From the NCBI GenBank assembly GCA_910584685.1, contig CAJUAO010000022.1, forward strand, positions 1-46,874: a stretch of DNA of 46,874 nucleotides, in the 5' to 3' direction. Positions 26,379-35,543 of the stretch are shown piece by piece. A program made the translations under genes and the position numbers. This stretch comes from an uncultured Lachnospiraceae bacterium (GTDB lineage Bacteria > Bacillota > Clostridia > Lachnospirales > Lachnospiraceae). Each line of letters begins with the position of its first letter. Positions within the stretch are counted from its first letter, which is position 1. A model generated the notes under the pieces. The model saw only the letters and a program-made list of their open reading frames with translations. It searched no databases and was not told where the DNA came from.

Positions 26379-29300
26379 TTACCCTACGGTAGCAATATCT
26401 ATAAGGGTAAGCTCGTCCCTTGCAGTACTCTCAAGGCTTGTAAGAAGGGCATTTACGGTGTCAAGGGAGGTAAAGCAGTTTACACCTGTCTCTATGGCAT
26501 ATCTCCTTATAAGGAAGCCGTCTCTTGACTTATCCCTTCCCTGTGTAGGCGTATCTACCACCACGTCTATCTTATGCTCCAAAATAAGGTCTATGACAGT
26601 AGGCGGCTCCTGATTAAGCTTATTTACTTTTATGGCATTTACTCCATGCTCTTTAAGCACCTTTGCCGTACTTCTTGTGGCATATACCTCATAGCCTAAG
26701 GCCTCAAACCTTCTGCCTATTGAAATAGCATCCTTCTTATCCGCATCATTTACCGTTATAATCATTTTTTTATGCCTTGGAAGAATTACTCCTGCTCCTA
26801 AAAACGCCTTATAAAGAGCCTCCTCAAAGGTCTTTGCTATGCCAAGACATTCTCCTGTAGATTTCATTTCAGGGCCAAGACTTATCTCTGCCCCTCTAAG
26901 CTTTTCAAATGAAAATACAGGCATCTTTATTGCAATATAATCTGCCTTAGGCTGTAATCCCGGCTTATAGCCCATTTCCGTAATCTTCTCGCCTATTATA
27001 GCTCTTGTTGCAAGCTTAACAATAGGTATTCCCGTAACCTTGCTGATATAAGGCACAGTACGGCTTGAGCGGGGATTTACCTCAATAACGTATACCTCCT
27101 CATCGCAGACGATAAACTGAATATTTATCATTCCCTTTACATGAAGAGCCATAGCAAGCCTTCTTGTATATTCCTCTATAACGTCTATAGTCTTTTCTGT
27201 AAGGGACTGGGCAGGATACACGGAAATACTGTCGCCGGAATGTACTCCGGCCCTCTCAATATGCTCCATTATTCCTGGTATAAGTACATTCTCACCGTCG
27301 CATATGGCGTCTACCTCTATTTCCTTTCCCACCAGATATTTATCTACAAGAATAGGATGGTCCTGGGCTATACGGTTGATTATCTCCATAAACTCGGCGA
27401 TTTCCTCATCTGAAGTGGCTATCTGCATACCCTGTCCTCCCAAAACATAGGAAGGTCTTACAAGCACAGGATATCCAAGCCCACGGGCTGCCTTTAACGC
27501 CTCCTCCGTAGTAAATACAGTCTGTCCGGCAGGTCTTGGTATTTTACACTGCTCCAGAATTTCATCAAACAGCTCTCTGTCCTCCGCTGCGTCTACATCC
27601 TCCGCCTTTGTTCCAAGAATAGGCACTCCCATCTTCATAAGGGCTTCCGTAAGCTTTATGGCAGTCTGTCCTCCAAACTGCACTACTGCGCCGTCAGGAT
27701 TTTCTATTTTTACGATATTTTCTACATCCTCCGGCGTAAGAGGTTCAAAATAAAGCTTGTCGGCTATATCAAAGTCAGTGCTTACGGTTTCCGGATTATT
27801 ATTTACTATAATAGTCTCATAGCCTGCATTTTTAAAGGCCCATGTGCTGTGTACCGAGCAATAGTCAAACTCTATACCCTGACCTATACGTATAGGTCCC
27901 GAGCCAAGAACAAGCACCTTCTTGTCAGGATGCGTCTCTACAGCCTCATTATCCACTCCGTATGCTGAATAATAATAAGGAGTTGCAGCCTCAAACTCTG
28001 CCGCGCAGGTATCTACCATCTTAAAGCCTGCGGTAATGCCATACTGCTCTCTTAGCTTTTTAATCTCCTCCTCCGTTTTTCCCGTAAGCCTTCCTATAAA
28101 GCTGTCAGGAAACTCTATCCTCTTTGCTTCCTTTAATAATTCCTCCGTAAGCTCCTCTGTCTCAAGCTTATGCTCCATCTCTGTAATTATGGCAAGCTTG
28201 TCAATAAACCAATTATCTATTTTTGTTATTTCATGTATTTTTTCGTAGTCGAAGCCTCGTCTTAAGGCCTCTGCAATAACCCATATCCTTCTGTCGTCTA
28301 CCTTTGAGAGCTGCTCATTAAGCTGTTCATCATCAAGAGCAGTAAAATCATAATCGCGAAGTGACTCAACATGCTGCTCTAAAGAACGGATAGCCTTCAT
28401 AAGGCCTCCCTCAAAATTTGTACAGATGCTCATAACCTCTCCTGTTGCCTTCATCTGTGTGGTAAGAGTTCTCTTTGCCGTTATAAACTTATCAAAGGGA
28501 AGTCTTGGTATCTTTACAACACAGTAATCAAGCATAGGCTCAAAGCTGGCGTATGTCTTACCTGTAATGGCATTTTTTATCTCGTCAAGAGTGTAGCCTA
28601 TGGCTATCTTTGCCGCCACCTTTGCTATAGGATAGCCTGTAGCCTTTGACGCAAGAGCCGAAGAACGGCTTACACGAGGATTCACCTCTATAACACAATA
28701 TTCAAAGGACTCCGGGTGAAGGGCATACTGAACGTTACAGCCTCCCGTTATGTTCAGCTCGCTTATTATATTAAGGGCTGACGTCCTAAGCATCTGATAT
28801 TCCTTATCGCCTAACGTCTGGGAAGGCGCCACTACTATAGAATCTCCAGTATGTACGCCTACAGGGTCTATATTTTCCATATTACATACGGTAATACAAT
28901 TTCCTGCGCCGTCACGCATAACCTCATATTCAATTTCCTTCCAGCCTGCAATACATCTCTCTACCAAAACCTGTCCTACACGGCTTAACCTTAATCCGTT
29001 TTCGAGAATATCCGTAAGCTCCTGAAGATTATGGGCAATACCGCCGCCGCTTCCTCCAAGGGTGTAAGCGGGACGAAGAACTACGGGATAGCCTATTTTA
29101 TTTGTAAACGCTATGCCATCCTCAACATTTTCCACTACAAGAGACGGGGCAACAGGCTCGCCGATTTTCTCCATTGTATTTTTAAACTCAAGCCTGTCCT
29201 CCGCCTTTTTTATTGTCTCTGCAGTGGTTCCTATAAGCCTTACTCCCTGCTCCTTAAGAAATCCCGATTCTGCAAGCTCCATTCCAAGATTTAAGCCTGC

Positions 29301-29579
29301 CTGTCCTCCAAGAGTGGGAAGAACGCTGTCTGGCTTCTCCTTAATAATAAGCTGCTCTAAAACCTTGGCAGTAAGAGGCTCTATATATACTTTATCCGCT
29401 ATATCCTTATCAGTCATAATAGTTGCAGGATTTGAATTAACAAGAACTACCTCAATACCCTCCTCCTTGAGAGAACGGCAGGCCTGAGTACCTGCGTAGT
29501 CAAACTCGGCTGCCTGTCCAATAACTATAGGTCCTGAACCAATCACTAATACTTTTTTAATACTGTTATCTCTAGGCAT
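26379..29579 (-). CDS. carB: Carbamoyl-phosphate synthase large subunit
   Basis: Synthetase subunit making carbamoyl phosphate from bicarbonate, ammonia and two ATP, for arginine and pyrimidines. 1066 residues, full length. Two tandem carboxyphosphate/carbamate halves each have an ATP-grasp domain (glycine loops GGSGGGIAHN near 175 and GGQGMQIA near 700). A C-terminal MGS-like allosteric domain (about 930-1066) contains VDTPTQGRDKSRDGFLIRR. The start follows the carA stop after two bases (TAA GG ATG), so the subunits are translationally coupled. Confidence 0.98.
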   Translation of the reverse strand: MPRDNSIKKVLVIGSGPIVIGQAAEFDYAGTQACRSLKEEGIEVVLVNSNPATIMTDKDIADKVYIEPLTAKVLEQLIIKEKPDSVLPTLGGQAGLNLGMELAESGFLKEQGVRLIGTTAETIKKAEDRLEFKNTMEKIGEPVAPSLVVENVEDGIAFTNKIGYPVVLRPAYTLGGSGGGIAHNLQELTDILENGLRLSRVGQVLVERCIAGWKEIEYEVMRDGAGNCITVCNMENIDPVGVHTGDSIVVAPSQTLGDKEYQMLRTSALNIISELNITGGCNVQYALHPESFEYCVIEVNPRVSRSSALASKATGYPIAKVAAKIAIGYTLDEIKNAITGKTYASFEPMLDYCVVKIPRLPFDKFITAKRTLTTQMKATGEVMSICTNFEGGLMKAIRSLEQHVESLRDYDFTALDDEQLNEQLSKVDDRRIWVIAEALRRGFDYEKIHEITKIDNWFIDKLAIITEMEHKLETEELTEELLKEAKRIEFPDSFIGRLTGKTEEEIKKLREQYGITAGFKMVDTCAAEFEAATPYYYSAYGVDNEAVETHPDKKVLVLGSGPIRIGQGIEFDYCSVHSTWAFKNAGYETIIVNNNPETVSTDFDIADKLYFEPLTPEDVENIVKIENPDGAVVQFGGQTAIKLTEALMKMGVPILGTKAEDVDAAEDRELFDEILEQCKIPRPAGQTVFTTEEALKAARGLGYPVLVRPSYVLGGQGMQIATSDEEIAEFMEIINRIAQDHPILVDKYLVGKEIEVDAICDGENVLIPGIMEHIERAGVHSGDSISVYPAQSLTEKTIDVIEEYTRRLAMALHVKGMINIQFIVCDEEVYVIEVNPRSSRTVPYISKVTGIPIVKLATRAIIGEKITEMGYKPGLQPKADYIAIKMPVFSFEKLRGAEISLGPEMKSTGECLGIAKTFEEALYKAFLGAGVILPRHKKMIITVNDADKKDAISIGRRFEALGYEVYATRSTAKVLKEHGVNAIKVNKLNQEPPTVIDLILEHKIDVVVDTPTQGRDKSRDGFLIRRYAIETGVNCFTSLDTVNALLTSLESTARDELTLIDIATVG

Positions 29580-29581
29580 CC

Positions 29582-30658
29582 TTATTTCCTCCTGCTTTCC
29601 ATCATTGTTATAAATTCATCAAACAGCAAGCCTGAATCCTGCGGTCCCGGACATGCCTCCGGATGAAACTGCACCGTAAACACGTTTCCGTTTTTATATC
29701 TCAGACCCTCAACTGTTTTATCATTTACGTTAATAAACGCTACCTCTGCAATATCCGGATTTATGGTTTCCTCATCCACCACATAACCGTGGTTTTGCGA
29801 TGATATATATACCCTTCCGCTCTTTAAATCCTTTACAGGATGATTTCCGCCTCTGTGTCCGTATTTCATTTTATGTGTATCTGCTCCTGTTGCAAGAGCC
29901 GTAAGCTGATGCCCAAGACATATGGCAAACATAGGAACCTTTGATTCGTAAAGCTTTTTTATTTCTTCTATGATTCCCGTACATTCCTTAGGGTCACCCG
30001 GTCCGTTTGACAGCATTATGCCGTCAGGCTTTGCCGCAAGTATATCCTCAGCCCTTGTGTCCGCAGGATATACCGTCACGTCACAGCCTCTCTCATTCAG
30101 AGACCTTGCTATATTATTCTTTGCTCCCAAATCCATGAGCGCCACCTTAAAGCCTTCACCTAAAAGATGCTCCTTCTCCTTACAGGTAGTAGCCATAACC
30201 ACGCCTGTTACCTTATATTCCTTAAGTCTTGGTATAATTTCGTCAACATTATATTTTTCATTTGTTGTAATCATGCCGTTCATGGTTCCCTTTTCACGAA
30301 GAAGCTTTGTCAGGCTTCTTGTATCTATGCCTGCAATACCAGGTATATCATATTTTTCAAGGAACTCCTGTATACTTTCTCTGCTTCTGAAATTACTTGG
30401 AATACGTGACAGCTCTCTTACTATATATCCCTTTGGCCAAGGCCTCTTTGATTCCATGTCCTCATAGCATATACCATAGTTTCCTATAAGAGGATATGTC
30501 ATACATACTGCCTGTCCTGCATATGAAGGGTCCGTAAGTACCTCTAAATATCCTGTCATGGAAGTATTGAAAACTATCTCACTTATCACTTCCCTTGCAG
30601 AGCCAATTGATGTCCCCTCAAATACGTGTCCATCCTCCAAAATTAGAAAAGCTTTCAT
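29582..30658 (-). CDS. carA: Carbamoyl-phosphate synthase small (glutaminase) subunit
   Basis: Glutamine amidotransferase subunit that feeds ammonia to CarB, 358 residues from this start. The N-terminal CPSase_sm domain is followed by a class I GATase domain with Cys247 (CLGHQ), His332 and Glu334 (FHPEA). I chose the ATG at 30656-30658: AAGGAGG lies five to six bases upstream and the protein then begins MKAFLILEDG as is usual. The in-frame ATG seven codons upstream (30679) would place that site inside the gene. It is the first gene of carAB. Confidence 0.96.
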   Translation of the reverse strand: MKAFLILEDGHVFEGTSIGSAREVISEIVFNTSMTGYLEVLTDPSYAGQAVCMTYPLIGNYGICYEDMESKRPWPKGYIVRELSRIPSNFRSRESIQEFLEKYDIPGIAGIDTRSLTKLLREKGTMNGMITTNEKYNVDEIIPRLKEYKVTGVVMATTCKEKEHLLGEGFKVALMDLGAKNNIARSLNERGCDVTVYPADTRAEDILAAKPDGIMLSNGPGDPKECTGIIEEIKKLYESKVPMFAICLGHQLTALATGADTHKMKYGHRGGNHPVKDLKSGRVYISSQNHGYVVDEETINPDIAEVAFINVNDKTVEGLRYKNGNVFTVQFHPEACPGPQDSGLLFDEFITMMESRRK

Positions 30659-30764
30659 ATATTCCTCCTTATATTTCATTTATTCAATAAGTTTCTCCGG
30701 TCAGTACGCAAGTTTAACGCTCTTGACGCTTTTTTGTGCTTAAATTTGTGCTCAAATTGTCAAT

Positions 30765-30793
30765 ATTATACATTATATTGAATGTTTATTCAA
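30765..30793 (-). promoter_or_regulatory. carAB promoter overlapped by an ArgR/AhrC-like box
   Basis: Minus strand: TTGAAT (30788-30793), exactly 17 bases, TATAAT (30765-30770), a near-consensus sigma-A promoter about 107 bases before carA. The -35 is part of the inverted repeat TTGAATAAACATTCAA (30778-30793), which closely resembles the arginine-repressor ARG box (core TGAATAAAAATTCA). Binding would occlude the -35, consistent with arginine repression of carAB. No PyrR-binding loop or terminator is visible in the leader. Confidence 0.7.
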
Positions 30794-30864
30794 CCTGTTT
30801 TTTTGACAAAAAAGATGTATTTCTTAGGTATTTTTTACAAATTGTATACTCAAATCCTACAGCC

Positions 30865-32049
30865 CTACCTGTAATAAAATACGTGATTTCCTATAACGGT
30901 ACCCTGTATAATATTATTTACCGTTCTGAAATAAAGCCAGTTTCCCGTTCTTACTCCGCCGTAAATAACCTCGTTTGCAGCCCTTATACATGTTTCGTTG
31001 GCCCCCTTGGCGTAGGCTATGGCATAAAGACCGCTTGCCACAGGTGAAAACTGCTTTGGAGACATTATAACCCCCTCTATGGTGTTTGGAAATCTTGGGT
31101 CCTCTACCCTGTTCATAACCACGGTCCCTACTGCCAGAATTCCCTCATAAGGCTCTCCTCTGGCCTCACAGTACATAATTGCAGCCATTCTCATAAGGTC
31201 CTCGTCGTCAGGATTGTATGTAAAGCTTTCTGTCGTTGCATCTGAAACTCCTGCTGCCTCCCTTGACGCCTGCTCCACAGATTGTCTTATTGATTCTGCT
31301 ATTCTGCGGCTCTCCTCCTCCTTAAGCTCCTCTATGGTATCCTTACCTGCCTGTATTTCCTTAGCAAGCTGCTCTGCTCTTTCCTCTGCCGCATCTATTT
31401 CATTTTCCTTATCTCTTATATTGGCGGATGCATCTGACATCATTGATGACATTTCATTCTGCCTTTCCTGCTGGTCTTTAAGGAGTATATTTAAATTTTC
31501 CATTTCAGCAGTAAGCTCAAGCCTTGCAGCCTCTATGTAGGTTAGAAGCTGCTCATACTCCAGAAGCTTGCTTCTGTCATATTCCAAAAGCTCTGACGTA
31601 TACTCTACCTTATTTAATATCTCACTTAGTGACGCATCTGAAAAAATCACTTCTATAAAGCTTGAATCCCCTGTTTCATACATATATTTTATACGTAGCT
31701 TCATTGCCTCATACTGCTCTGTTCTTTCTATTTTAGCTTTTTCAAGCTCCATATTTATATCATCTATCTGCTTCTGCTTTTCCAGAATCTCACCATTCAG
31801 GTTTTCCATATATTCTGATATGGCGTTATAGCTGTTTTTTAAGCCGTTTAAATATTCGTCCAAATTGCTCTTGGATTCGTTTAATCCTCCGAGAAGGCTT
31901 TGTATTTCGTTTAATTTTTCTTCCTTTTCATTTACCTTGCTTTCCTCTGCGTTTATATTTTCCTGATAGCTGTTTTCTGCTTTAACATTTGCCGCTACAA
32001 ACGCCGCAACTATGCAGGTAAAAATAACCGGAAATATTTTCTGCTTCAT
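30865..32049 (-). CDS. Exported coiled-coil cell-wall hydrolase (SleB/Hydrolase_2 type)
   Basis: A 394-residue secreted protein. A signal peptide (1-24) is followed by a long Glu/Lys-rich coiled coil (about 28-262), as in PcsB/CwlO-type wall hydrolases, and a C-terminal Hydrolase_2 domain (about 283-394). The catalytic glutamate is Glu295 in MYCEARGEP, and downstream blocks AVGTVVMNRV and GNHVFYYR are typical of SleB and CwlJ lytic enzymes. The combination of coiled coil and SleB domain suggests regulated vegetative or spore-wall cleavage. GGGAG lies upstream of the start. The 5' region contains several palindromes. Confidence 0.9.
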   Translation of the reverse strand: MKQKIFPVIFTCIVAAFVAANVKAENSYQENINAEESKVNEKEEKLNEIQSLLGGLNESKSNLDEYLNGLKNSYNAISEYMENLNGEILEKQKQIDDINMELEKAKIERTEQYEAMKLRIKYMYETGDSSFIEVIFSDASLSEILNKVEYTSELLEYDRSKLLEYEQLLTYIEAARLELTAEMENLNILLKDQQERQNEMSSMMSDASANIRDKENEIDAAEERAEQLAKEIQAGKDTIEELKEEESRRIAESIRQSVEQASREAAGVSDATTESFTYNPDDEDLMRMAAIMYCEARGEPYEGILAVGTVVMNRVEDPRFPNTIEGVIMSPKQFSPVASGLYAIAYAKGANETCIRAANEVIYGGVRTGNWLYFRTVNNIIQGTVIGNHVFYYR

Positions 32050-32085
32050 AGCCTGGCTCCCTTCTGATTAGGAAAATTTATTGTA

Positions 32086-32115
32086 ATGTTTCGGCTGCGC
32101 CGAAACTATTATACC
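32086..32115. repeat. 30-nt palindromic direct repeat, copy 1
   Basis: Copy 1 of a 30-base repeat (plus strand ATGTTTCGGC, then TGC, then GCCGAAAC and TATTATACC). It contains the perfect inverted repeat GTTTCGGC/GCCGAAAC. Read on the minus strand it is GGTATAATAG followed at once by the palindrome, so a -10-like box abuts a hairpin. It lies 37 bases upstream of the SleB-type gene start. Confidence 0.8.
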
Positions 32116-32145
32116 TTATTATTGTGCTGCTTTTTGCACATAAAA

Positions 32146-32164
32146 AAGTTTGCAAAGCAAACTT
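32146..32164 (-). terminator. Short hairpin with T-run between the two palindromic repeats
   Basis: On the minus strand AAGTTTGC, a 3-base loop and GCAAACTT (32146-32153/32157-32164) are followed by TTTT. The stem plus U-run has terminator form. It lies just downstream of copy 2 of the 30-nt repeat, so an RNA begun there would be only about 50 bases long. Confidence 0.5.
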
Positions 32165-32166
32165 GC

Positions 32167-32196
32167 ATGTTTCGGCTATGCCGAAACTATTATACC
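32167..32196. repeat. 30-nt palindromic direct repeat, copy 2
   Basis: Copy 2 differs from copy 1 only in the palindrome loop (TAT for TGC). The minus-strand flanks are GGTATAATAG before and CATGCAAG after the palindrome. No good -35 is seen for either copy at the usual spacing. Confidence 0.8.
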
Positions 32197-32297
32197 ACGT
32201 TTTTAAAAAAATTTTTATATTTTTTTAAATTTTACTATTTATTTTTATTCAAAAAAGATATATACTAAACATATCAATTAACGAAAGGGGCAACTAT

Positions 32298-32582
32298 ATG
32301 TTTAAAAAGCTAGGTAAAGTGTTTGGATTTATTGCAGTGGCTGCTGCCGCTGTAGCAGGAGGTATGGCAATTTACAAAAAATGCCAGGGAAACGACGAGG
32401 ATTTCGATGACTTCGAGGATTTTGATGATGATGATTTCGACGATGATTTTGATGATATGGATATAAAAAACAGAGGCTATACATCTATTTCTCCTGAAGA
32501 AGCTGATACTCAAGCAGAAACGGCAACGGAACAGTCAGCCGCTCAGGATGGGGATACTTCATCAGACACAGAAGAAAATTAA
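32298..32582 (+). CDS. Small acidic membrane-anchored protein (unknown)
   Basis: A 94-residue protein with a short basic N-terminus, one hydrophobic segment (about 9-26) and a striking Asp/Phe/Glu run (about 32-53, repeats of the type DDF and EDF). A Ser/Thr/Glu/Ala-rich tail follows the short motif RGYTSIS. An AAAGGGG site lies eight bases before the ATG and a possible -10 TATACT lies at 32261-32266. There are few Lys or Arg residues after the anchor. I do not recognise a named family; a cation-binding surface role is speculation. It ends in a clear terminator. Confidence 0.7.
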   Translation: MFKKLGKVFGFIAVAAAAVAGGMAIYKKCQGNDEDFDDFEDFDDDDFDDDFDDMDIKNRGYTSISPEEADTQAETATEQSAAQDGDTSSDTEEN

Positions 32583-32620
32583 TTTTAATTTATAGTCAGT
32601 ATTTTAGTTTATTTTACAAG

Positions 32621-32673
32621 AAGCTGTTATTCAACAGATTGGTAATTATCCATTGAATAACAGCTCCTTTTTT
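32621..32673 (+). terminator. Strong terminator after the small acidic gene
   Basis: A 13-bp perfect stem AGCTGTTATTCAA/TTGAATAACAGCT (32622-32634/32653-32665) is followed by CC and six T on the plus strand. It also faces the end of the minus-strand DUF2225 gene (stop at 32672), for which the T-run is weaker, so it may serve both. Confidence 0.8.
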
Positions 32674-33520
32674 ATAATTTTCCGTGTATATCCTTCCTAA
32701 GATTTCTTGCTCTGTCCTTAAGCTTTGAGGACGCTGCCTTGGATACGATAATATCGGACAAAAGCTTCATTGCCCTTGCATAATCCTCACACTGTATGGC
32801 TAAATCTGCAACAAGGTAAGCACATGTCCACTCATCCATACCTGCTATAGGATATGGCTCCTTGTACATAGCGCTTCCAAGTCCCTCATATGCCTTTGCT
32901 ATGTACTGCTTCTCCACCGCCTTAAGCTCCTTAAAGGTTTTTTCTCTGTTATTCTCATCCTCTGGAAGCGACTCTGCCTTTCCTCTAAACAGCCATGCAA
33001 GCTTAAGACATATATATGCCCTCTCGCTTACCTTACCCTTTTTTGTAACCGCATTTGCCAAAGCAAGCTGATGTCTGATTATAGCTTCATCATAGCTGTA
33101 TACCTCACAATTTGTATCAACGCCTTTAAAATATGGCGTAATCTTTTCCCTGATAAGCTTTATCTGAGGGCCGCTTATATAATTAAAATATCTGCCCAGC
33201 GCTGCATAACCGCACTTTGAACAAACTATGCTGTCATATTTAAGCGAATCCACCCCCTGATATTTTGGTCTTAAATCATCGTCAACTCCTAAAAGCTTTG
33301 CTTTTCCCGTCTTGATTGATTTAACCTTAAAATCACTTTCACATACAGGACATTTGTAGGATTTATCAAATGTATAATCCGTTTCCAAAACAACCTTTTC
33401 AGCTCCTGCCTCAGAATTGTCCCCTTTCGTATCCTTTGATTCCTCAGTATCGTAAATATCCATATCTGACATCATGCCAAGACCAACCTTCCCAAGGTCT
33501 CCAAATAAATTCTCTGCCAA
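32672..33520 (-). CDS. DUF2225 protein with two CxxC pairs
   Basis: A 282-residue cytoplasmic protein matching the DUF2225 family common in Clostridia. Two zinc-ribbon-like pairs are visible: CPVC (57-60) and CSKC (100-103), followed by a helical TPR-like part. The start codon is TTG (33518-33520) with GGAGGG about eight bases upstream. The role is unknown; the family is described only as a putative metal-binding protein. It lies downstream of glnS on the same strand, about 90 bases away. Confidence 0.85.
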   Translation of the reverse strand: MAENLFGDLGKVGLGMMSDMDIYDTEESKDTKGDNSEAGAEKVVLETDYTFDKSYKCPVCESDFKVKSIKTGKAKLLGVDDDLRPKYQGVDSLKYDSIVCSKCGYAALGRYFNYISGPQIKLIREKITPYFKGVDTNCEVYSYDEAIIRHQLALANAVTKKGKVSERAYICLKLAWLFRGKAESLPEDENNREKTFKELKAVEKQYIAKAYEGLGSAMYKEPYPIAGMDEWTCAYLVADLAIQCEDYARAMKLLSDIIVSKAASSKLKDRARNLRKDIHGKL

Positions 33521-33610
33521 TTTTATCCCTCCATTTTCAGCATAGCCTTAATTATTAAATATAGTAAGCCTACCTCATTATAAGCTATATTGTCGTTTAA
33601 ATATATAAGC

Positions 33611-35314
33611 TTATTTAGGCAGCTTGAATGAGCTTTTAAGTGATACTATACGGTTGAACACCATATGCTCATCTGTAGAATCCTTTGAATCTACGCAAAA
33701 ATATCCGTTTCTTACAAACTGGAAGCTGTCATATACCTTTGCTCCCTTTACAGACGGCTCAATATAACATTCATCAATAACAGTAAGTGAGTTAGGATTA
33801 AGATTAAGGGTTCCGTCTTCATTCAGCTTTCCCTTTTCCTCATCTACTATATTTTCATATAGCCTGAGTTCAGCCTTTACTGCCTGCTCTATACTTACCC
33901 AATGAATAGTGCCCTTTACCTTTCTTTCGGTAAAGCCGCTTCCGCTTCTTGTAGCCGGGTCATAGGTGCAATGAAGCTCTGTCACCCTGCCTGTTTCGTC
34001 CTTTTCATAGCTTACGCATTTTATAAAATATGCGTTCATAAGCCTGACCTCATTTCCCGGAAACAGCCTGAAATACTTCTTTGGAGGCTCCTCCATAAAG
34101 TCATCCCTGTCTATATAAATATACCTGCTAAAGGGAACCTTTCTCATTCCAAGCTCTTCATTTTCCTGATTATTCGGTACGTCAAAGTACTCCACCTGTC
34201 CCTCAGGATAATTATCTATAACCACCCTTATAGGATTAATAACAGCCATAATACGGTTTTTCTTAAGCTTTAAATCTTCTCTTATGCAATACTCAAGCAT
34301 TGCATAGTCTACTGAGCTGTTTGCCTTTGAAATTCCGCAAAGCTCAACAAACATCTTTATGGATTCAGGCGTAAAGCCCCTTCTTCTGAGAGCCGATATG
34401 GAAACAAGCCTTGGGTCGTCCCAGCCGTCCACAATTCCATCCTCAACCAGCTTTTTTATATATCTCTTTCCCGTAACCACATTTGTAAGATACAGCTTGG
34501 CAAATTCTATCTGCTTCGGCGGCATAGGATACTCAAGCTCCCTTACAACCCATTCGTAAAGAGGCCTGTGGTCCTCAAACTCCAGTGTGCATATAGAGTG
34601 CGTAACTCCCTCTATTGCGTCCTCTATAGGATGGGCAAAGTCATACATCGGATATACGCACCATTTATCACCTGTATTGTGATGAGACATATGGGCTACC
34701 CTGTATATTACAGGGTCCCTCATGTTAATATTCGGCGACGCCATATCAATCTTAGCTCTTAATACCTTTTCTCCATCACTGTACTTTCCTGCCTTCATAT
34801 CCTCAAAAAGCTGCAAATTCTCCTCAATGGAACGGTCTCTGTAGGGACTGTTTCTTCCCGGCTCCTTAAGACTTCCCCTGTATTCTCTTATCTCCTCGGC
34901 AGAAAGGTCGCATACATAAGCTTTGCCTTTTTTTATAAGCTTTACTGCCGCCTCATACATTTGGTCAAAGTAATTTGAAGCAAAATATACCTGGTCTCCC
35001 CAGTCTGCTCCAAGCCATCTTATATCCTCTAAAATAGCGTCAACAAACTCCGTTTTTTCTTTTGTAGGATTTGTATCGTCAAAACGCATATTAAACCTGC
35101 CACCATATTCCTTGGCAAGGCCATAATTTAACAGAATGGATTTTGCGTGTCCTATATGAAGGTATCCGTTTGGCTCCGGGGGAAACCTTGTCATAACATG
35201 GTCGTAAGTTCCATCCTGTAAATCCTTTTCTATAATCTGCTCAATGAAGTTTTTAGAAACAGCTTCCTTTTCCTCACTGTTTTCTTCTTTTTTCATATTG
35301 TCTTCCATTAACAT
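33611..35314 (-). CDS. glnS: Glutaminyl-tRNA synthetase
   Basis: Class I aminoacyl-tRNA synthetase charging tRNA-Gln directly, 567 residues. Catalytic-domain signatures are PPEPNG (45-50) and HIGH (53-56). The KMSKS position holds VTGKR (280-284), followed by the GlnRS-type block DGWDDPRL and RRRG. The C-terminal beta-barrel anticodon domain is present in full. The start at 35314 has AAGGAG eleven bases upstream; Met3 and Met7 are also possible. The protein makes the GatCAB route unnecessary for Gln, though GatCAB may still exist. Confidence 0.95.
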   Translation of the reverse strand: MLMEDNMKKEENSEEKEAVSKNFIEQIIEKDLQDGTYDHVMTRFPPEPNGYLHIGHAKSILLNYGLAKEYGGRFNMRFDDTNPTKEKTEFVDAILEDIRWLGADWGDQVYFASNYFDQMYEAAVKLIKKGKAYVCDLSAEEIREYRGSLKEPGRNSPYRDRSIEENLQLFEDMKAGKYSDGEKVLRAKIDMASPNINMRDPVIYRVAHMSHHNTGDKWCVYPMYDFAHPIEDAIEGVTHSICTLEFEDHRPLYEWVVRELEYPMPPKQIEFAKLYLTNVVTGKRYIKKLVEDGIVDGWDDPRLVSISALRRRGFTPESIKMFVELCGISKANSSVDYAMLEYCIREDLKLKKNRIMAVINPIRVVIDNYPEGQVEYFDVPNNQENEELGMRKVPFSRYIYIDRDDFMEEPPKKYFRLFPGNEVRLMNAYFIKCVSYEKDETGRVTELHCTYDPATRSGSGFTERKVKGTIHWVSIEQAVKAELRLYENIVDEEKGKLNEDGTLNLNPNSLTVIDECYIEPSVKGAKVYDSFQFVRNGYFCVDSKDSTDEHMVFNRIVSLKSSFKLPK

Positions 35315-35361
35315 ATGATATTATGCTCCTTATGTTGCCAGTATAGTATATAATTACTAAT

Positions 35362-35389
35362 TGTATACCAAGTCAGCCTTATTTGTAAA
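35362..35389 (-). promoter_or_regulatory. Predicted glnS promoter
   Basis: Minus strand: TTTACA (35384-35389), 16-base spacer, TATACA (35362-35367), about 50 bases before the glnS start. A moderate sigma-A match. Further TATA-like sequences lie between it and the start, so the exact start site is uncertain. Confidence 0.4.
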
Positions 35390-35441
35390 GTGTTTTCTAT
35401 AAAACTTAGGAAAACTTGGCAAAAGCCGTTTTACAATATTA

Positions 35442-35471
35442 TTGACTAAAAGATATCTTAATTGATATACT
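35442..35471 (+). promoter_or_regulatory. Predicted promoter of the ABC-class ATPase gene
   Basis: TTGACT (35442-35447), an 18-base spacer, TATACT (35466-35471). The spacer contains the perfect palindrome AAGATATCTT (35451-35460), which could be an operator. About 70 bases of AT-rich leader follow, then an AGGAG site eight bases before the ATG. Confidence 0.55.
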
Positions 35472-35543
35472 TATGGTATTAAAATACACGCCAAAAATAA
35501 GGTATAAAAATAAAATTAATAAAATATTATCAGGAGAAAAAAT

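Noticed and set aside
30659..30764. PyrR attenuator in the carAB leader
   Set aside because: No PyrR-binding loop or terminator hairpin could be found.
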